Shown: positions 22,531-36,300 of the stretch, piece by piece
Position numbering within the stretch: the first letter of the stretch is position 1
Layout of the letters: each line of letters starts with the position of its first letter
Assembly (NCBI RefSeq): GCF_037975245.1
Contig: NC_092575.1
Span: forward strand, 18,306,841 to 18,370,840
Direction of reading: 5' to 3'
DNA: 64,000 bases
Origin: Apostichopus japonicus
Taxonomy: Eukaryota; Echinodermata; Holothuroidea; Aspidochirotida; Stichopodidae
The notes under the pieces: model-generated
Databases searched by the model: none
What the model was told of the DNA's origin: nothing
What the model saw: the letters and a program-made list of their open reading frames with translations, nothing else
Translations under genes and position numbers: made by a program

Positions 22531-25500
22531 GTGGGGGCAGTTTGCTTTTGCCGCGATCTCATACGGTCTCTGGAACTTTAAGTATTAGAAACGAACCTAG
22601 ATTTATATCAACTGCTGTCGTGGCGCGGTTGGTTGCTCTGCTCTGTACCTCGAGAGCGTGACGTATTTTGGATCGCGGGCTCGAGACCAGGGTGGGGGCA
22701 GTTTGCTTTTGCCGCGATCTCATACGGTCTCTGGAACTTTAAGTATTAGAAACGAACCTAGATTTATATCAACTGCTGTCGTGGCGCGGTTGGTTGCTCT
22801 GCTCTGTACCTCGAGAGCGTGACGTATTTTGGATCGCGGGCTCGAGACCAGGGTGGGGGCAGTTTGCTTTTGCCGCGATCTCATACGGTCTCTGGAGCTT
22901 TTAGTATTAGAAACGAACCTAGATTTATATCAACTGCTGTCGTGGCGCGGTTGGTTGCTCTGCTCTGTACCTCGAGAGCGTGACGTATTTTGGATCGCGG
23001 GCTCGAGACCAGGGTGGGGGCAGTTTGCTTTTGCCGCGATCTCATACGGTCTCTGGAACTTTAAGTATTAGAAACGAACCTAGATTTATATCAACTGCTG
23101 TCGTGGCGCGGTTGGTTGCTCTGTACCTCGAGAGCGTGACGTATTTTGGATCGCGGGCTCGAGACCAGGGTGGGGGCAGTTTGCTTTTGCCGCGATCTCA
23201 TACGGTCTCTGGAACTTTAAGTATTAGAAACGAACCTAGTTTTATATCAACTGCTGTCGTGGCGCGGTTGGTTGCTCTGTACCTCGAGAGCGTGACGTAT
23301 TTTGGATCGCGGGCACGAGACCAGGGTGGGGGCAGTTTGCTTTTGCCGCGATCTCATACGGTCTCTGGAACTTTAAGTATTAGAAACGAACCTAGATTTA
23401 TATCAACTGCTGTCGTGGCGCGGTTGGTTGCTCTGTACCTCGAGAGCGTGACGTATTTTGGATCGCGGGCTCGAGACCAGGGTGGGGGCAGTTTGCTTTT
23501 GCCGCGATCTCATACGGTCTCTGGAACTTTAAGTATTAGAAACGAACCTAGATTTATATCAACTGCTGTCGTGGCGCGGTTGGTTGCTCTGCTCTGTACC
23601 TCGAGAGCGTGACGTATTTTGGATCGCGGGCTCGAGACCAGGGTGGGGGCAGTTTGCTTTTGCCGCGATCTCATACGGTCTCTGGAACTTTAAGTATTAG
23701 AAACGAACCTAGATTTATATCAACTGCTGTCGTGGCGCGGTTGGTTGCTCTGCTCTGTACCTCGAGAGCGTGACGTATTTTGGATCGCGGGCTCGAGACC
23801 AGGGTGGGGGCAGTTTGCTTTTGCCGCGATCTCATACGGTCTCTGGAACTTTAAGTATTAGAAACGAACCTAGTTTTATATCAACTGCTGTCGTGGCGCG
23901 GTTGGTTGCTCTGTACCTCGAGAGCGTGACGTATTTTGGATCGCGGGCTCGAGACCAGGGTGGGGGCAGTTTGCTTTTGCCGCGATCTCATACGGTCTCT
24001 GGAGCTTTTAGTATTAGAAACGAACATAGTTTTATATCAACTGCTGTCGTGGCGCGGTTGGTTGCTCTGCTCTGTACCTCGAGAGCGTGACGTATTTTGG
24101 ATCGCGGGCTCGAGACCAGGGTGAGGGCAGTTTGCTTTTTCCGCGATCTCATACGGTCTCTGGAGCTTTTAGTATTAGAAACGAACCTAGATTTATATCA
24201 ACTGCTGTCGTGGCGCGGTTGGTTGCTCTGCTCTGTACCTCGAGAGCGTGACGTATTTTGGATCGCGGGCTCGAGACCAGGGTGGGGGCAGTTTGCTTTT
24301 GCCGCGATCTCATACGGTCTCTGGAACTTTAAGTATTAGAAACGAACCTAGATTTATATCAACTGCTGTCGTGGCGCGGTTGGTTGCTCTGCTCTGTACC
24401 TCGAGAGCGTGACGTATTTTGGATCGCGGGCTCGAGACCAGGGTGGGGGCAGTTTGCTTTTGCCGCGATCTTATACGGTCTCTGGAACTTTAAGTATTAG
24501 AAACGAACCTAGATTTATATCAACTGCTGTCGTGGCGCGGTTGGTTGCTCTGCTCTGTACCTCGAGAGCGTGACGTATTTTGGATCGCGGGCTCGAGACC
24601 AGGGTGGGGGCAGTTTGCTTTTGCCGCGATCTCATACGGTCTCTGGAGCTTTTAGTATTAGAAACGAACCTAGATTTATATCAACTGCTGTCGTGGCGCG
24701 GTTGGTTGCTCTGCTCTGTACCTCGAGAGCGTGACGTATTTTGGATCGCGGGCTCGAGACCAGGGTGGGGGCAGTTTGCTTTTGCCGCGATCTCATACGG
24801 TCTCTGGAACTTTAAGTATTAGAAACGAACCTAGATTTATATCAACTGCTGTCGTGGCGCGGTTGGTTGCTCTGTACCTCGAGAGCGTGACGTATTTTGG
24901 ATCGCGGGCTCGAGACCAGGGTGGGGGCAGTTTGCTTTTGCCGCGATCTCATACGGTCTCTGGAACTTTAAGTATTAGAAACGAACCTAGATTTATATCA
25001 ACTGCTGTCGTGGCGCGGTTGGTTGCTCTGCTCTGTACCTCGAGAGCGTGACGTATTTTGGATCGCGGGCTCGAGACCAGGGTGGGGGCAGTTTGCTTTT
25101 GCCGCGATCTCATACGGTCTCTGGAACTTTAAGTATTAGAAACGAACCTAGATTTATATCAACTGCTGTCGTGGCGCGGTTGGTTGCTCTGCTCTGTACC
25201 TCGAGAGCGTGACGTATTTTGGATCGCGGGCTCGAGACCAGGGTGGGGGCAGTTTGCTTTTGCCGCGATCTCATACGGTCTCTGGAACTTTAAGTATTAG
25301 AAACGAACCTAGATTTATATCAACTGCTGTCGTGGCGCGGTTGGTTGCTCTGCTCTGTACCTCGAGAGCGTGACGTATTTTGGATCGCGGGCTCGAGACC
25401 AGGGTGGGGGCAGTTTGCTTTTGCCGCGATCTGATACGGTCTCTGGAACTTTAAGTATTAGAAACGAACCTAGTTTTATATCAACTGCTGTCGTGGCGCG

Positions 25501-27940
25501 GTTGGTTGCTCTGTACCTCGAGAGCGTGACGTATTTTGGATCGCGGGCTCGAGACCAGGGTGGGGGCAGTTTGCTTTTGCCGCGATCTCATACGGTCTCT
25601 GGAGCTTTTAGTATTAGAAACGAACATAGTTTTATATCAACTGCTGTCGTGGCGCGGTTGGTTGCTCTGCTCTGTACCTCGAGAGCGTGACGTATTTTGG
25701 ATCGCGGGCTCGAGACCAGGGTGAGGGCAGTTTGCTTTTGCCGCGATCTCATACGGTCTCTGGAGCTTTTAGTATTAGAAACGAACCTAGATTTATATCA
25801 ACTGCTGTCGTGGCGCGGTTGGTTGCTCTGCTCTGTACCTCGAGAGCGTGACGTATTTTGGATCGCGGGCTCGAGACCAGGGTGGGGGCAGTTTGCTTTT
25901 GCCGCGATCTCATACGGTCTCTGGAACTTTAAGTATTAGAAACGAACCTAGATTTATATCAACTGCTGTCGTGGCGCGGTTGGTTGCTCTGCTCTGTACC
26001 TCGAGAGCGTGACGTATTTTGGATCGCGGGCTCGAGACCAGGGTGGGGGCAGTTTGCTTTTGCCGCGATCTCATACGGTCTCTGGAACTTTAAGTATCAG
26101 AAACGAACCTAGATTTATATCAACTGCTGTCGTGGCGCGGTTGGTTGCTCTGCTCTGTACCTCGAGAGCGTGACGTATTTTGGATCGCGGGCTCGAGACC
26201 AGGGTGGGGGCAGTTTGCTTTTGCCGCGATCTCATACGGTCTCTGGAACTTTAAGTATTAGAAACGAACCTAGATTTATATCAACTGCTGTCGTGGCGCG
26301 GTTGGTTGCTCTGCTCTGTACCTCGAGAGCGTGACGTATTTTGGATCGCGGGCTCGAGACCAGGGTGGGGGCAGTTTGCTTTTGCCGCGATCTCATACGG
26401 TCTCTGGAACTTTAAGTATTAGAAACGAACCTAGATTTATATCAACTGCTGTCGTGGCGCGGTTGGTTGCTCTGCTCTGTACCTCGAGAGCGTGACGTAT
26501 TTTGGATCGCGGGCTCGAGACCAGGGTGGGGGCAGTTTGCTTTTGCCGCGATCTCATACGGTCTCTGGAACTTTAAGTATTAGAAACGAACCTAGATTTA
26601 TATCAACTGCTGTCGTGGCGCGGTTGGTTGCTCTGCTCTGTACCTCGAGAGCGTGACGTATTTTGGATCGCGGGCTCGAGACCAGGGTGGGGGCAGTTTG
26701 CTTTTGCCGCGATCTTATACGGTCTCTGGAACTTTAAGTATTAGAAACGAACCTAGATTTATATCAACTGCTGTCGTGGCGCGGTTGGTTGCTCTGCTCT
26801 GTACCTCGAGAGCGTGACGTATTTTGGATCGCGGGCTCGAGACCAGGGTGGGGGCAGTTTGCTTTTGCCGCGATCTCATACGGTCTCTGGAACTTTAAGT
26901 ATTAGAAACGAACCTAGATTTATATCAACTGCTGTCGTGGCGCGGTTGGTTGCTCTGCTCTGTACCTCGAGAGCGTGACGTATTTTGGATCGCGGGCTCG
27001 AGACCAGGGTGGGGGCAGTTTGCTTTTGCCGCGATCTCATACGGTCTCTGGAACTTTAAGTATTAGAAACGAACCTAGATTTATATCAACTGCTGTCGTG
27101 GCGCGGTTGGTTGCTCTGCTCTGTACCTCGAGAGCGTGACGTATTTTGGATCGCGGGCTCGAGACCAGGGTGGGGGCAGTTTGCTTTTGCCGCGATCTCA
27201 TACGGTCTCTGGAACTTTAAGTATTAGAAACGAACCTAGATTTATATCAACTGCTGTCGTGGCGCGGTTGGTTGCTCTGTACCTCGAGAGCGTGACGTAT
27301 TTTGGATCGCGGGCTCGAGACCAGGGTGGGGGCAGTTTGCTTTTGCCGCGATCTCATACGGTCTCTGGAACTTTAAGTATTAGAAACGAACATAGTTTTA
27401 TATCAACTGCTGTCGTGGCGCGGTTGGTTGCTCTGTACCTCGAGAGCGTGACGTATTTTGGATCGCGGGCTCGAGACCAGGGTGGGGGCAGTTTGCTTTT
27501 GCCGCGATCTCATACGGTCTCTGGAACTTTAAGTATTAGAAACGAACATAGTTTTATATCAACTGCTGTCGTGGCGCGGTTGGTTGCTCTGTACCTCGAG
27601 AGCGTGACGTATTTTGGATCGCGGGCTCGAGACCAGGGTGGGGGCAGTTTGCTTTTGCCGCGATCTCATACGGTCTCTGGAACTTTAAGTATTAGAAACG
27701 AACATAGTTTTATATCAACTGCTGTCGTGGCGCGGTTGGTTGCTCTGTACCTCGAGAGCGTGACGTATTTTGGATCGCGGGCTCGAGACCAGGGTGGGGG
27801 CAGTTTGCTTTTGCCGCGATCTCATACGGTCTCTGGAACTTTAAGTATTAGAAACGAACCTAGATTTATATCAACTGCTGTCGTGGCGCGGTTGGTTGCT
27901 CTGCTCTGTACCTCGAGAGCGTGACGTATTTTGGATCGCG

Positions 27941-28112
27941 GGTTCGAGACCAGGGTGGGGGCAGTTTGCTTTTGCCGCGATCTCATACGGTCTCTGGAAC
28001 TTTAAGTATTAGAAACGAACCTAGATTTATATCAACTGCTGTCGTGGCGCGGTTGGTTGCTCTGCTCTGTACCTCGAGAGCGTGACGTATTTTGGATCGC
28101 GGGTTCGAGACC
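27941..28112 (+). promoter_or_regulatory. Two units with exact tRNA-type B box
   Basis: At 27941-27951 and 28102-28112, 161 bases apart, the usual GGCTCGAGACC is GGTTCGAGACC, which fits the eukaryotic Pol III internal promoter B-box consensus GGTTCGANNCC. The A-box-like TGGCGCGGTTGG lies upstream, with 45 bases between the boxes in these long units. Promoter activity is inference. These may be ancestral-state units or chance C-to-T changes. Confidence 0.45.
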
Positions 28113-28139
28113 AGGGTGGGGGCAGTTTGCTTTTGCCGC

Positions 28140-28800
28140 GATCTCATACGGTCTCTGGAACTTTAAGTATTTGAAACGAACCTAGATTTATATCAACTGC
28201 TGTCGTGGCGGGGTTGTTTGCTCTGCTCTGTACCTCGAGAGCGTGACGTATTTTGGATCGCGGGCTCGAGACCAGGGTGGGGGCAGTTTGCTTTTGCCGC
28301 GATCTCATACGGTCTCTGGAACTTTAAGTATTAGAAACGAACCTAGATTTATATCAACTGCTGTCGTGGCGCGGTTGGTTGCTCTGTACCTCGAGAGCGT
28401 GACGTATTTTGGATCGCGGGCTCGAGACCAGGGTGGGGGCAGTTTGCTTTTGCCGCGATCTCATACGGTCTCTGGAACTTTAAGTATTAGAAACGAACCT
28501 AGATTTATATCAACTGCTGTCGTGGCGCGGTTGGTTGCTCTGCTCTGTACCTCGAGAGCGTGACGTATTTTGGATCGCGGGCTCGAGACCAGGGTGGGGG
28601 CAGTTTGATTTTGCCGCGATCTCATACGGTCTCTGGAACTTTAAGTATTTGAAACGAACCTAGATTTATATCAACTGCTGTCGTGGCGCGGTTGGTTGCT
28701 CTGTACCTCGAGAGATTGACGTATTTTGGATCGCGGTCTCGAGACCAGGGTGGGGGCAGTTTGCTTTTGCCTTCGATCTTATACGGTCTCTGGAACTTTA
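28140..28800 (+). repeat. Cluster of diverged units at a domain boundary
   Basis: An unusual density of private changes: tatttgaaacg (28168 and 28647), ggcggggttgtttgc (28209), tttgattttgcc (28609), gagagattgacg (28711), gcggtctcgag (28733) and gccttcgatc (28771, seen again at 29400). It separates the mosaic domain from the almost purely 156-bp domain to its right. Confidence 0.75.
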
Positions 28801-30599
28801 AGTATTAGAAACGAACCTAGATTTATATCAACTGCTGTCGTGGCGCGGTTGGTTGCTCTGCTCTGTACCTCGAGAGCGTGACGTATTTTGGATCGCGGGC
28901 TCGAGACCAGGGTGGGGGCAGTTTGCTTTTGCCGCGATCTTATACGGTCTCTGGAACTTTAAGTATTAGAAACGAACCTAGATTTATATCAACTGCTGTC
29001 GTGGCGCGGTTGGTTGCTCTGCACCTCGAGAGCGTGACGTATTTTGGATCGCGGGCTCGAGACCAGGGTGGGGGCAGTTTGCTTTTGCCGCGATCTAATA
29101 CGGTCTCTGGAACTTTAAGTATTAGAAACGAGCCTAGATTTATATCAACTGCTGTCGTGGCGCGGTTGGTTGCTCTGTACCTCGAGAGCGTGACGTATTT
29201 TGGATCGCGGGCTCGAGACCAGGGTGGGGGCAGTTTGCTTTTGCCGCGATCTTATACGGTCTCTGGAACTTTAAGTATTAGAAACGAGCCTAGATTTATA
29301 TCAACTGCTGTCGTGGCGCGGTTGGTTGCTCTGTACCTCGAGAGCGTGACGTATTTTGGATCGCGGGCTCGAGACCAGGGTGGGGGCAGTTTGCTTTTGC
29401 CTTCGATCTTATACGGTCTCTGGAACTTTAAGTATTAGAAACGAAGCTAGATTTATATCAACTGCTGTCGTGGCGCGGTTGGTTGCTCTGTACCTCGAGA
29501 GCGTGACGTATTTTGGATCGCGGGCTCGAGACCAGGGTGGGGGCAGTTTGCTTTTGCCGCGATCTGATACGGTCTCTGGAACTTTAAGTATTAGAAACGA
29601 ACCTAGATTTATATCAACTGCTGTCGTGGCGCGGTTGGTTGCTCTGTACCTCGAGAGCGTGACGTATTTTGGATCGCGGGCTCGAGACCAGGGTGGGGGC
29701 AGTTTGCTTTTGCCGCGATCTCATACGGTCTCTGGAACTTTAAGTATTAGAAACGAGCCTAGATTTATATCAACTGCTGTCGTGGCGCGGTTGGTTGCTC
29801 TGTACCTCGAGAGCGTGACGTATTTTGGATCGCGGGCTCGAGACCAGGGTGGGGGCAGTTTGCTTTTGCCGCGATCTGATACGGTCTCTGGAACTTTAAG
29901 TATTAGAAACGAGCCTAGATTTATATCAACTGCTGTCGTGGCGCGGTTGGTTGCTCTGTACCTCGAGAGCGTGACGTATTTTGGATCGCGGGCTCGAGAC
30001 CAGGGTGGGGGCAGTTTGCTTTTGCCGCGATCTCATACGGTCTCTGGAACTTTAAGTATTAGAAACGAGCCTAGATTTATATCAACTGCTGTCGTGGCGC
30101 GGTTGGTTGCTCTGTACCTCGAGAGCGTGACGTATTTTGGATCGCGGGCTGGAGACCAGGGTGGGGGCAGTTTCCTTTTGCCGCGATCTCATACGGTCTC
30201 TGGAACTTTAAGTATTAGAAACGAACCTAGATTTATATCAACTGCTGTCGTGGCGCGGTTGGTTGCTCTGTACCTCGAGAGCGTGACGTATTTTGGATCG
30301 CGGGCTCGAGACCAGGGTGGGGGCAGTTTGCTTTTGCCGCGATCTCATACGGTCTCTGGAACTTTAAGTATTAGAAACGAACCTAGATTTATATCAACTG
30401 CTGTCGTGGTGCGGTTGGTTGCTCTGTACCTCGAGAGCGTGACGTATTTTGGATCGCGGGCTCGAGACCAGGGTGGGGGCAGTTTGCTTTTGCCGCGATC
30501 TTATACGGTCTCTGGAACTTTAAGTATTAGAAACGAACCTAGATTTATATCAACTGCTGTCGTGGCGCGGTTGGTTGCTCTGTACCTCGAGAGCGTGAC

Positions 30600-33300
30600 G
30601 TATTTTGGATCGCGGGCTCGAGACCAGGGTGGGGGCAGTTTCCTTTTGCCGCGATCTTATACGGTCTCTGGAACTTTAAGTATTAGAAACGAACCTAGAT
30701 TTATATCAACTGCTGTCGTGGCGCGGTTGGTTGCTCTGTACCTCGAGAGCGTGACGTATTTTGGATCGCGGGCTCGAGACCATGGTGGGGGCATTTTGCT
30801 TTTGCCGCGATCTTATACGGTCTCTGGAACTTTAAGTATTAGAAACGAGCCTAGATTTATATCAACTGCTGTCGTGGCGCGGTTGGTTGCTCTGTACCTC
30901 GAGAGCGTGACGTATTTTGGATCGCGGGCTCGAGACCAGGGTGGGGGCAGTTTGCTTTTGCCGCGATCTGATACGGTCTCTGGAACTTTAAGTATTAGAA
31001 ACGAGCCTAGATTTATATCAACTGCTGTCGTGGCGCGGTTGGTTGCTCTGTACCTCGAGAGCGTGACGTATTTTGGATCGCGGGCTCGAGACCAGGGTGG
31101 GGGCAGTTTGCTTTTGCCGCGATCTTATACGGTCTCTGGAACTTTAAGTATTAGAAACGAGCCTAGATTTATATCAACTGCTGTCGTGGCGCGGTTGGTT
31201 GCTCTGTACCTCGAGAGCGTGACGTATTTTGGATCGCGGGCTCGAGACCAGGGTGGGGGCAGTTTCCTTTTGCCGCGATCTGATACGGTCTCTGGAACTT
31301 TAAGTATTAGAAACGAACATAGATTTATATCAACTGCTGTCGTGGCGCGGTTGGTTGCTCTGTACCTCGAGAGCGTGACGTATTTTGGATCGCGGGCTCG
31401 AGACCATGGTGGGGGCATTTTGCTTTTGCCGCGATCTTATACGGTCTCTGGAACTTTAAGTATTAGAAACGAGCCTAGATTTATATCAACTGCTGTCGTG
31501 GCGCGGTTGGTTGCTCTGTACCTCGAGAGCGTGACGTATTTTGGATCGCGGGCTCGAGACCAGGGTGGGGGCATTTTGCTTTTGCCGCGATCTGATACGG
31601 TCTCTGGAACTTTAAGTATTAGAAACGAGCCTAGATTTATATCAACTGCTGTCGTGGCGCGGTTGGTTGCTCTGTACCTCGAGAGCGTGACGTATTTTGG
31701 ATCGCGGGCTCGAGACCAGGGTGGGGGCAGTTTGCTTTTGCCGCGATCTCATACGGTCTCTGGAACTTTAAGTATTAGAAACGAGCCTAGATTTATATCA
31801 ACTGCTGTCGTGGCGCGGTTGGTTGCTCTGTACCTCGAGAGCGTGACGTATTTTGGATCGCGGGCTCGAGACCAGGGTGGGGGCAGTTTCCTTTTGCCGC
31901 GATCTTATACGGTCTCTGGAACTTTAAGTATTAGAAACGAACCTAGATTTATATCAACTGCTGTCGTGGCGCGGTTGGTTGCTCTGTACCTCGAGAGCGT
32001 GACGTATTTTGGATCGCGGGCTCGAGACCATGGTGGGGGCATTTTGCTTTTGCCGCGATCTTATACGGTCTCTGGAACTTTAAGTATTAGAAACGAGCCT
32101 AGATTTATATCAACTGCTGTCGTAACGCGGTTGGTTGCTCTGTACCTCGAGAGCGTGACGTATTTTGGATCGCGGGCTCGAGACCAGGGTGGGGGCAGTT
32201 TGCTTTTGCCGCGATCTGATACGGTCTCTGGAACTTTAAGTATTAGAAACGAGCCTAGATTTATATCAACTGCTGTCGTGGCGCGGTTGGTTGCTCTGTA
32301 CCTCGAGAGCGTGACGTATTTTGGATCGCGGGCTCGAGACCAGGGTGGGGGCAGTTTGCTTTTGCCGCGATCTCATACGGTCTCTGGAACTTTAAGTATT
32401 AGAAACGAGCCTAGATTTATATCAACTGCTGTCGTGGCGCGGTTGGTTGCTCTGTACCTCGAGAGCGTGACGTATTTTGGATCGCGGGCTTGAGACCAGG
32501 GTGGGGGCAGTTTCCTTTTGCCGCGATCTGATACGGTCTCTGGAACTTTAAGTATTAGAAACGAACCTAGATTTAGATCAACTGCTGTCGTGGCGCGGTT
32601 GGTTGCTCTGTACCTCGAGAGCGTGACGTATTTTGGATCGCGGGCTCGAGACCAGGGTGGGGGCAGTTTGCTTTTGCCGCGATCTCATACGGTCTCTGGA
32701 ACTTTAAGTATTAGAAACGAACCTAGATTTATATCAACTCTGTCGTGGTGCGGTTGGTTGCTCTGTACCTCGAGAGCGTGACGTATTTTGGATCGCGGGC
32801 TCGAGACCAGGGTGGGGGCAGTTTGCTTTTGCCGCGATCTTATACGGTCTCTGGAACTTTAAGTATTAGAAACGAACCTAGATTTATATCAACTGCTGTC
32901 GTGGCGCGGTTGGTTGCTCTGTACCTCGAGAGCGTGACGTATTTTGGATCGCGGGCTCGAGACCAGGGTGGGGGCAGTTTGCTTTTGCCGCGATCTTATA
33001 CGGTCTCTGGAACTTTAAGTATTAGAAACGAACCTAGATTTATATCAACTGCTGTCGTGGCGCGGTTGGTTGCTCTGTACCTCGAGAGCGTGACGTATTT
33101 TGGATCGCGGGCTCGAGACCATGGTGGGGGCATTTTGCTTTTGCCGCGATCTGATACGGTCTCTGGAACTTTAAGTATTAGAAACGAGCCTAGATTTATA
33201 TCAACTGCTGTCGTGGCGCGGTTGGTTGCTCTGTACCTCGAGAGCGTGACGTATTTTGGATCGCGGGCTCGAGACCAGGGTGGGGGCATTTTGCTTTTGC
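30600..33300 (+). repeat. Second CCATGG higher-order repeat block
   Basis: Marker units at 30780, 31404 and 32028 are spaced 624 bases (four units). The next, at 33119, is seven units minus one base away because of the one-base deletion at 32735. The flanking order of CAGTTTCC and GATCTGATAC variants resembles 20300-22530. Confidence 0.85.
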
Positions 33301-36300
33301 CGCGATCTGATACGGTCTCTGGAACTTTAAGTATTAGAAACGAGCCTAGATTTATATCAACTGCTGTCGTGGCGCGGTTGGTTGCTCTGTACCTCGAGAG
33401 CGTGACGTATTTTGGATCGCGGGCTCGAGACCAGGGTGGGGGCAGTTTGCTTTTGCCGCGATCTCATACGGTCTCTGGAACTTTAAGTATTAGAAACGAG
33501 CCTAGATTTATATCAACTGCTGTCGTGGCGCGGTTGGTTGCTCTGTACCTCGAGAGCGTGACGTATTTTGGATCGCGGGCTCGAGACCAGGGTGGGGGCA
33601 GTTTGCTTTTGCCGCGATCTGATACGGTCTCTGGAACTTTAAGTATTAGAAACGAGCCTAGATTTATATCAACTGCTGTCGTGGCGCGGTTGGTTGCTCT
33701 GTACCTCGAGAGCGTGACGTATTTTGGATCGCGGGCTCGAGACCAGGGTGGGGGCAGTTTGCTTTTGCCGCGATCTTATACGGTCTCTGGAACTTTAAGT
33801 ATTAGAAACGAGCCTAGATTTATATCAACTGCTGTCGTGGCGCGGTTGGTTGCTCTGTACCTCGAGAGCGTGACGTATTTTGGATCGCGGGCTCGAGACC
33901 AGGGTGGGGGCAGTTTGCTTTTGCCGCGATCTGATACGGTCTCTGGAACTTTAAGTATTAGAAACGAGCCTAGATTTATATCAACTGCTGTCGTGGCGCG
34001 GTTGGTTGCTCTGTACCTCGAGAGCGTGACGTATTTTGGATCGCGGGCTCGAGACCAGGGTGGGGGCAGTTTGCTTTTGCCGCGATCTGATACGGTCTCT
34101 GGAACTTTAAGTATTAGAAACGAGCCTAGATTTATATCAACTGCTGTCGTGGCGCGGTTGGTTGCTCTGTACCTCGAGAGCGTGACGTATTTTGGATCGC
34201 GGGCTCGAGACCAGGGTGGGGGCAGTTTGCTTTTGCCGCGATCTGATACGGTCTCTGGAACTTTAAGTATTAGAAACGAGCCTAGATTTATATCAACTGC
34301 TGTCGTGGCGCGGTTGGTTGCTCTGTACCTCGAGAGCGTGACGTATTTTGGATCGCGGGCTCGAGACCAGGGTGGGGGCAGTTTGCTTTTGCCGCGATCT
34401 GATACGGTCTCTGGAACTTTAAGTATTAGAAACGAGCCTAGATTTATATCAACTGCTGTCGTGGCGCGGTTGGTTGCTCTGTACCTCGAGAGCGTGACGT
34501 ATTTTGGATCGCGGGCTCGAGACCAGGGTGGGGGCAGTTTGCTTTTGCCGCGATCTGATACGGTCTCTGGAACTTTAAGTATTAGAAACGAGCCTAGATT
34601 TATATCAACTGCTGTCGTGGCGCGGTTGGTTGCTCTGTACCTCGAGAGCGTGACGTCTTTTGGATCGCGGGCTCGAGACCAGGGTGGGGGCAGTTTGCTT
34701 TTGCCGCGATCTCATACGGTCTCTGGAACTTTAAGTATTAGAAACGAGCCTAGATTTATATCAACTGCTGTCGTGGCGCGGTTGGTTGCTCTGTACCTCG
34801 AGAGCGTGACGTATTTTGGATCGCGGGCTCGAGACCAGGGTGGGGGCAGTTTGCTTTTGCCGCGATCTCATACGGTCTCTGGAACTTTAAGTATTAGAAA
34901 CGAGCCTAGATTTATATCAACTGCTGTCGTGGCGCGGTTGGTTGCTCTGTACCTCGAGAGCGTGACGTATTTTGGATCGCGGGCTCGAGACCAGGGTGGG
35001 GGCAGTTTGCTTTTGCCGCGATCTCATACGGTCTCTGGAACTTTAAGTATTAGAAACGAGCCTAGATTTATATCAACTGCTGTCGTGGCGCGGTTGGTTG
35101 CTCTGCACCTCGAGAGCGTGACGTATTTTGGATCGCGGGCTCGAGACCAGGGTGGGGGCAGTTTGCTTTTGCCGCGATCTGATACGGTCTCTGGAACTTT
35201 AAGTATTAGAAACGAGCCTAGATTTATATCAACTGCTGTCGTGGCGCGGTTGGTTGCTCTGTACCTCGAGAGCGTGACGTATTTTGGATCGCGGGCTCGA
35301 GACCAGGGTGGGGGCAGTTTGCTTTTGCCGCGATCTGATACGGTCTCTGGAACTTTAAGTATTAGAAACGAGCCTAGATTTATATCAACTGCTGTCGTGG
35401 CGCGGTTGGTTGCTCTGTACCTCGAGAGCGTGACGTATTTTGGATCGCGGGCTCGAGACCAGGGTGGGGGCAGTTTGCTTTTGCCGCGATCTGATACGGT
35501 CTCTGGAACTTTAAGTATTAGAAACGAGCCTAGATTTGTATCAACTGCTGTCGTGGCGCGGTTGGTTGCTCTGTACCTCGAGAGCGTGACGTATTTTGGA
35601 TCGCGGGCTCGAGACCAGGGTGGGGGCAGTTTGCTTTTGCCGCGATCTGATACGGTCTCTGGAACTTTAAGTATTAGAAACGAGCCTAGATTTATATCAA
35701 CTGCTGTCGTGGCGCGGTTGGTTGCTCTGTACCTCGAGAGCGTGACGTATTTTGGATCGCGGGCTCGAGACCAGGGTGGGGGCAGTTTGCTTTTGCCGCG
35801 ATCTCATACGGTCTCTGGAACTTTAAGTATTAGAAACGAGCCTAGATTTATATCAACTGCTGTCGTGGCGCGGTTGGTTGCTCTGTACCTCGAGAGCGTG
35901 ACGTATTTTGGATCGCGGGCTCGAGACCAGGGTGGGGGCAGTTTGCTTTTGCCGCGATCTCATACGGTCTCTGGAACTTTAAGTATTAGAAACGAGCCTA
36001 GATTTATATCAACTGCTGTCGTGGCGCGGTTGGTTGCTCTGTACCTCGAGAGCGTGACGTATTTTGGATCGCGGGCTCGAGACCAGGGTGGGGGCAGTTT
36101 GCTTTTGCCGCGATCTCATACGGTCTCTGGAACTTTAAGTATTAGAAACGAGCCTAGATTTATATCAACTGCTGTCGTGGCGCGGTTGGTTGCTCTGTAC
36201 CTCGAGAGCGTGACGTATTTTGGATCGCGGGCTCGAGACCAGGGTGGGGGCAGTTTGCTTTTGCCGCGATCTCATACGGTCTCTGGAACTTTAAGTATTA

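Larger units (their letters stand above)
15821..28870 (+). repeat. Mosaic domain: mixed 156/161-bp units with internal duplications
   Basis: Short and long units alternate in patterned runs. A pattern of variants at 15540-17762 recurs at 22829-25051 with a constant offset of 7,289. A shorter part recurs at 18252-19035 (offset 2,712), and two further units recur at 25536-25939 (offset 8,889). Markers include ggagcttttagtatt, gaacatagtttt and ggtgagggcag. A run of long units spans about 25,940-27,120. Confidence 0.85.
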
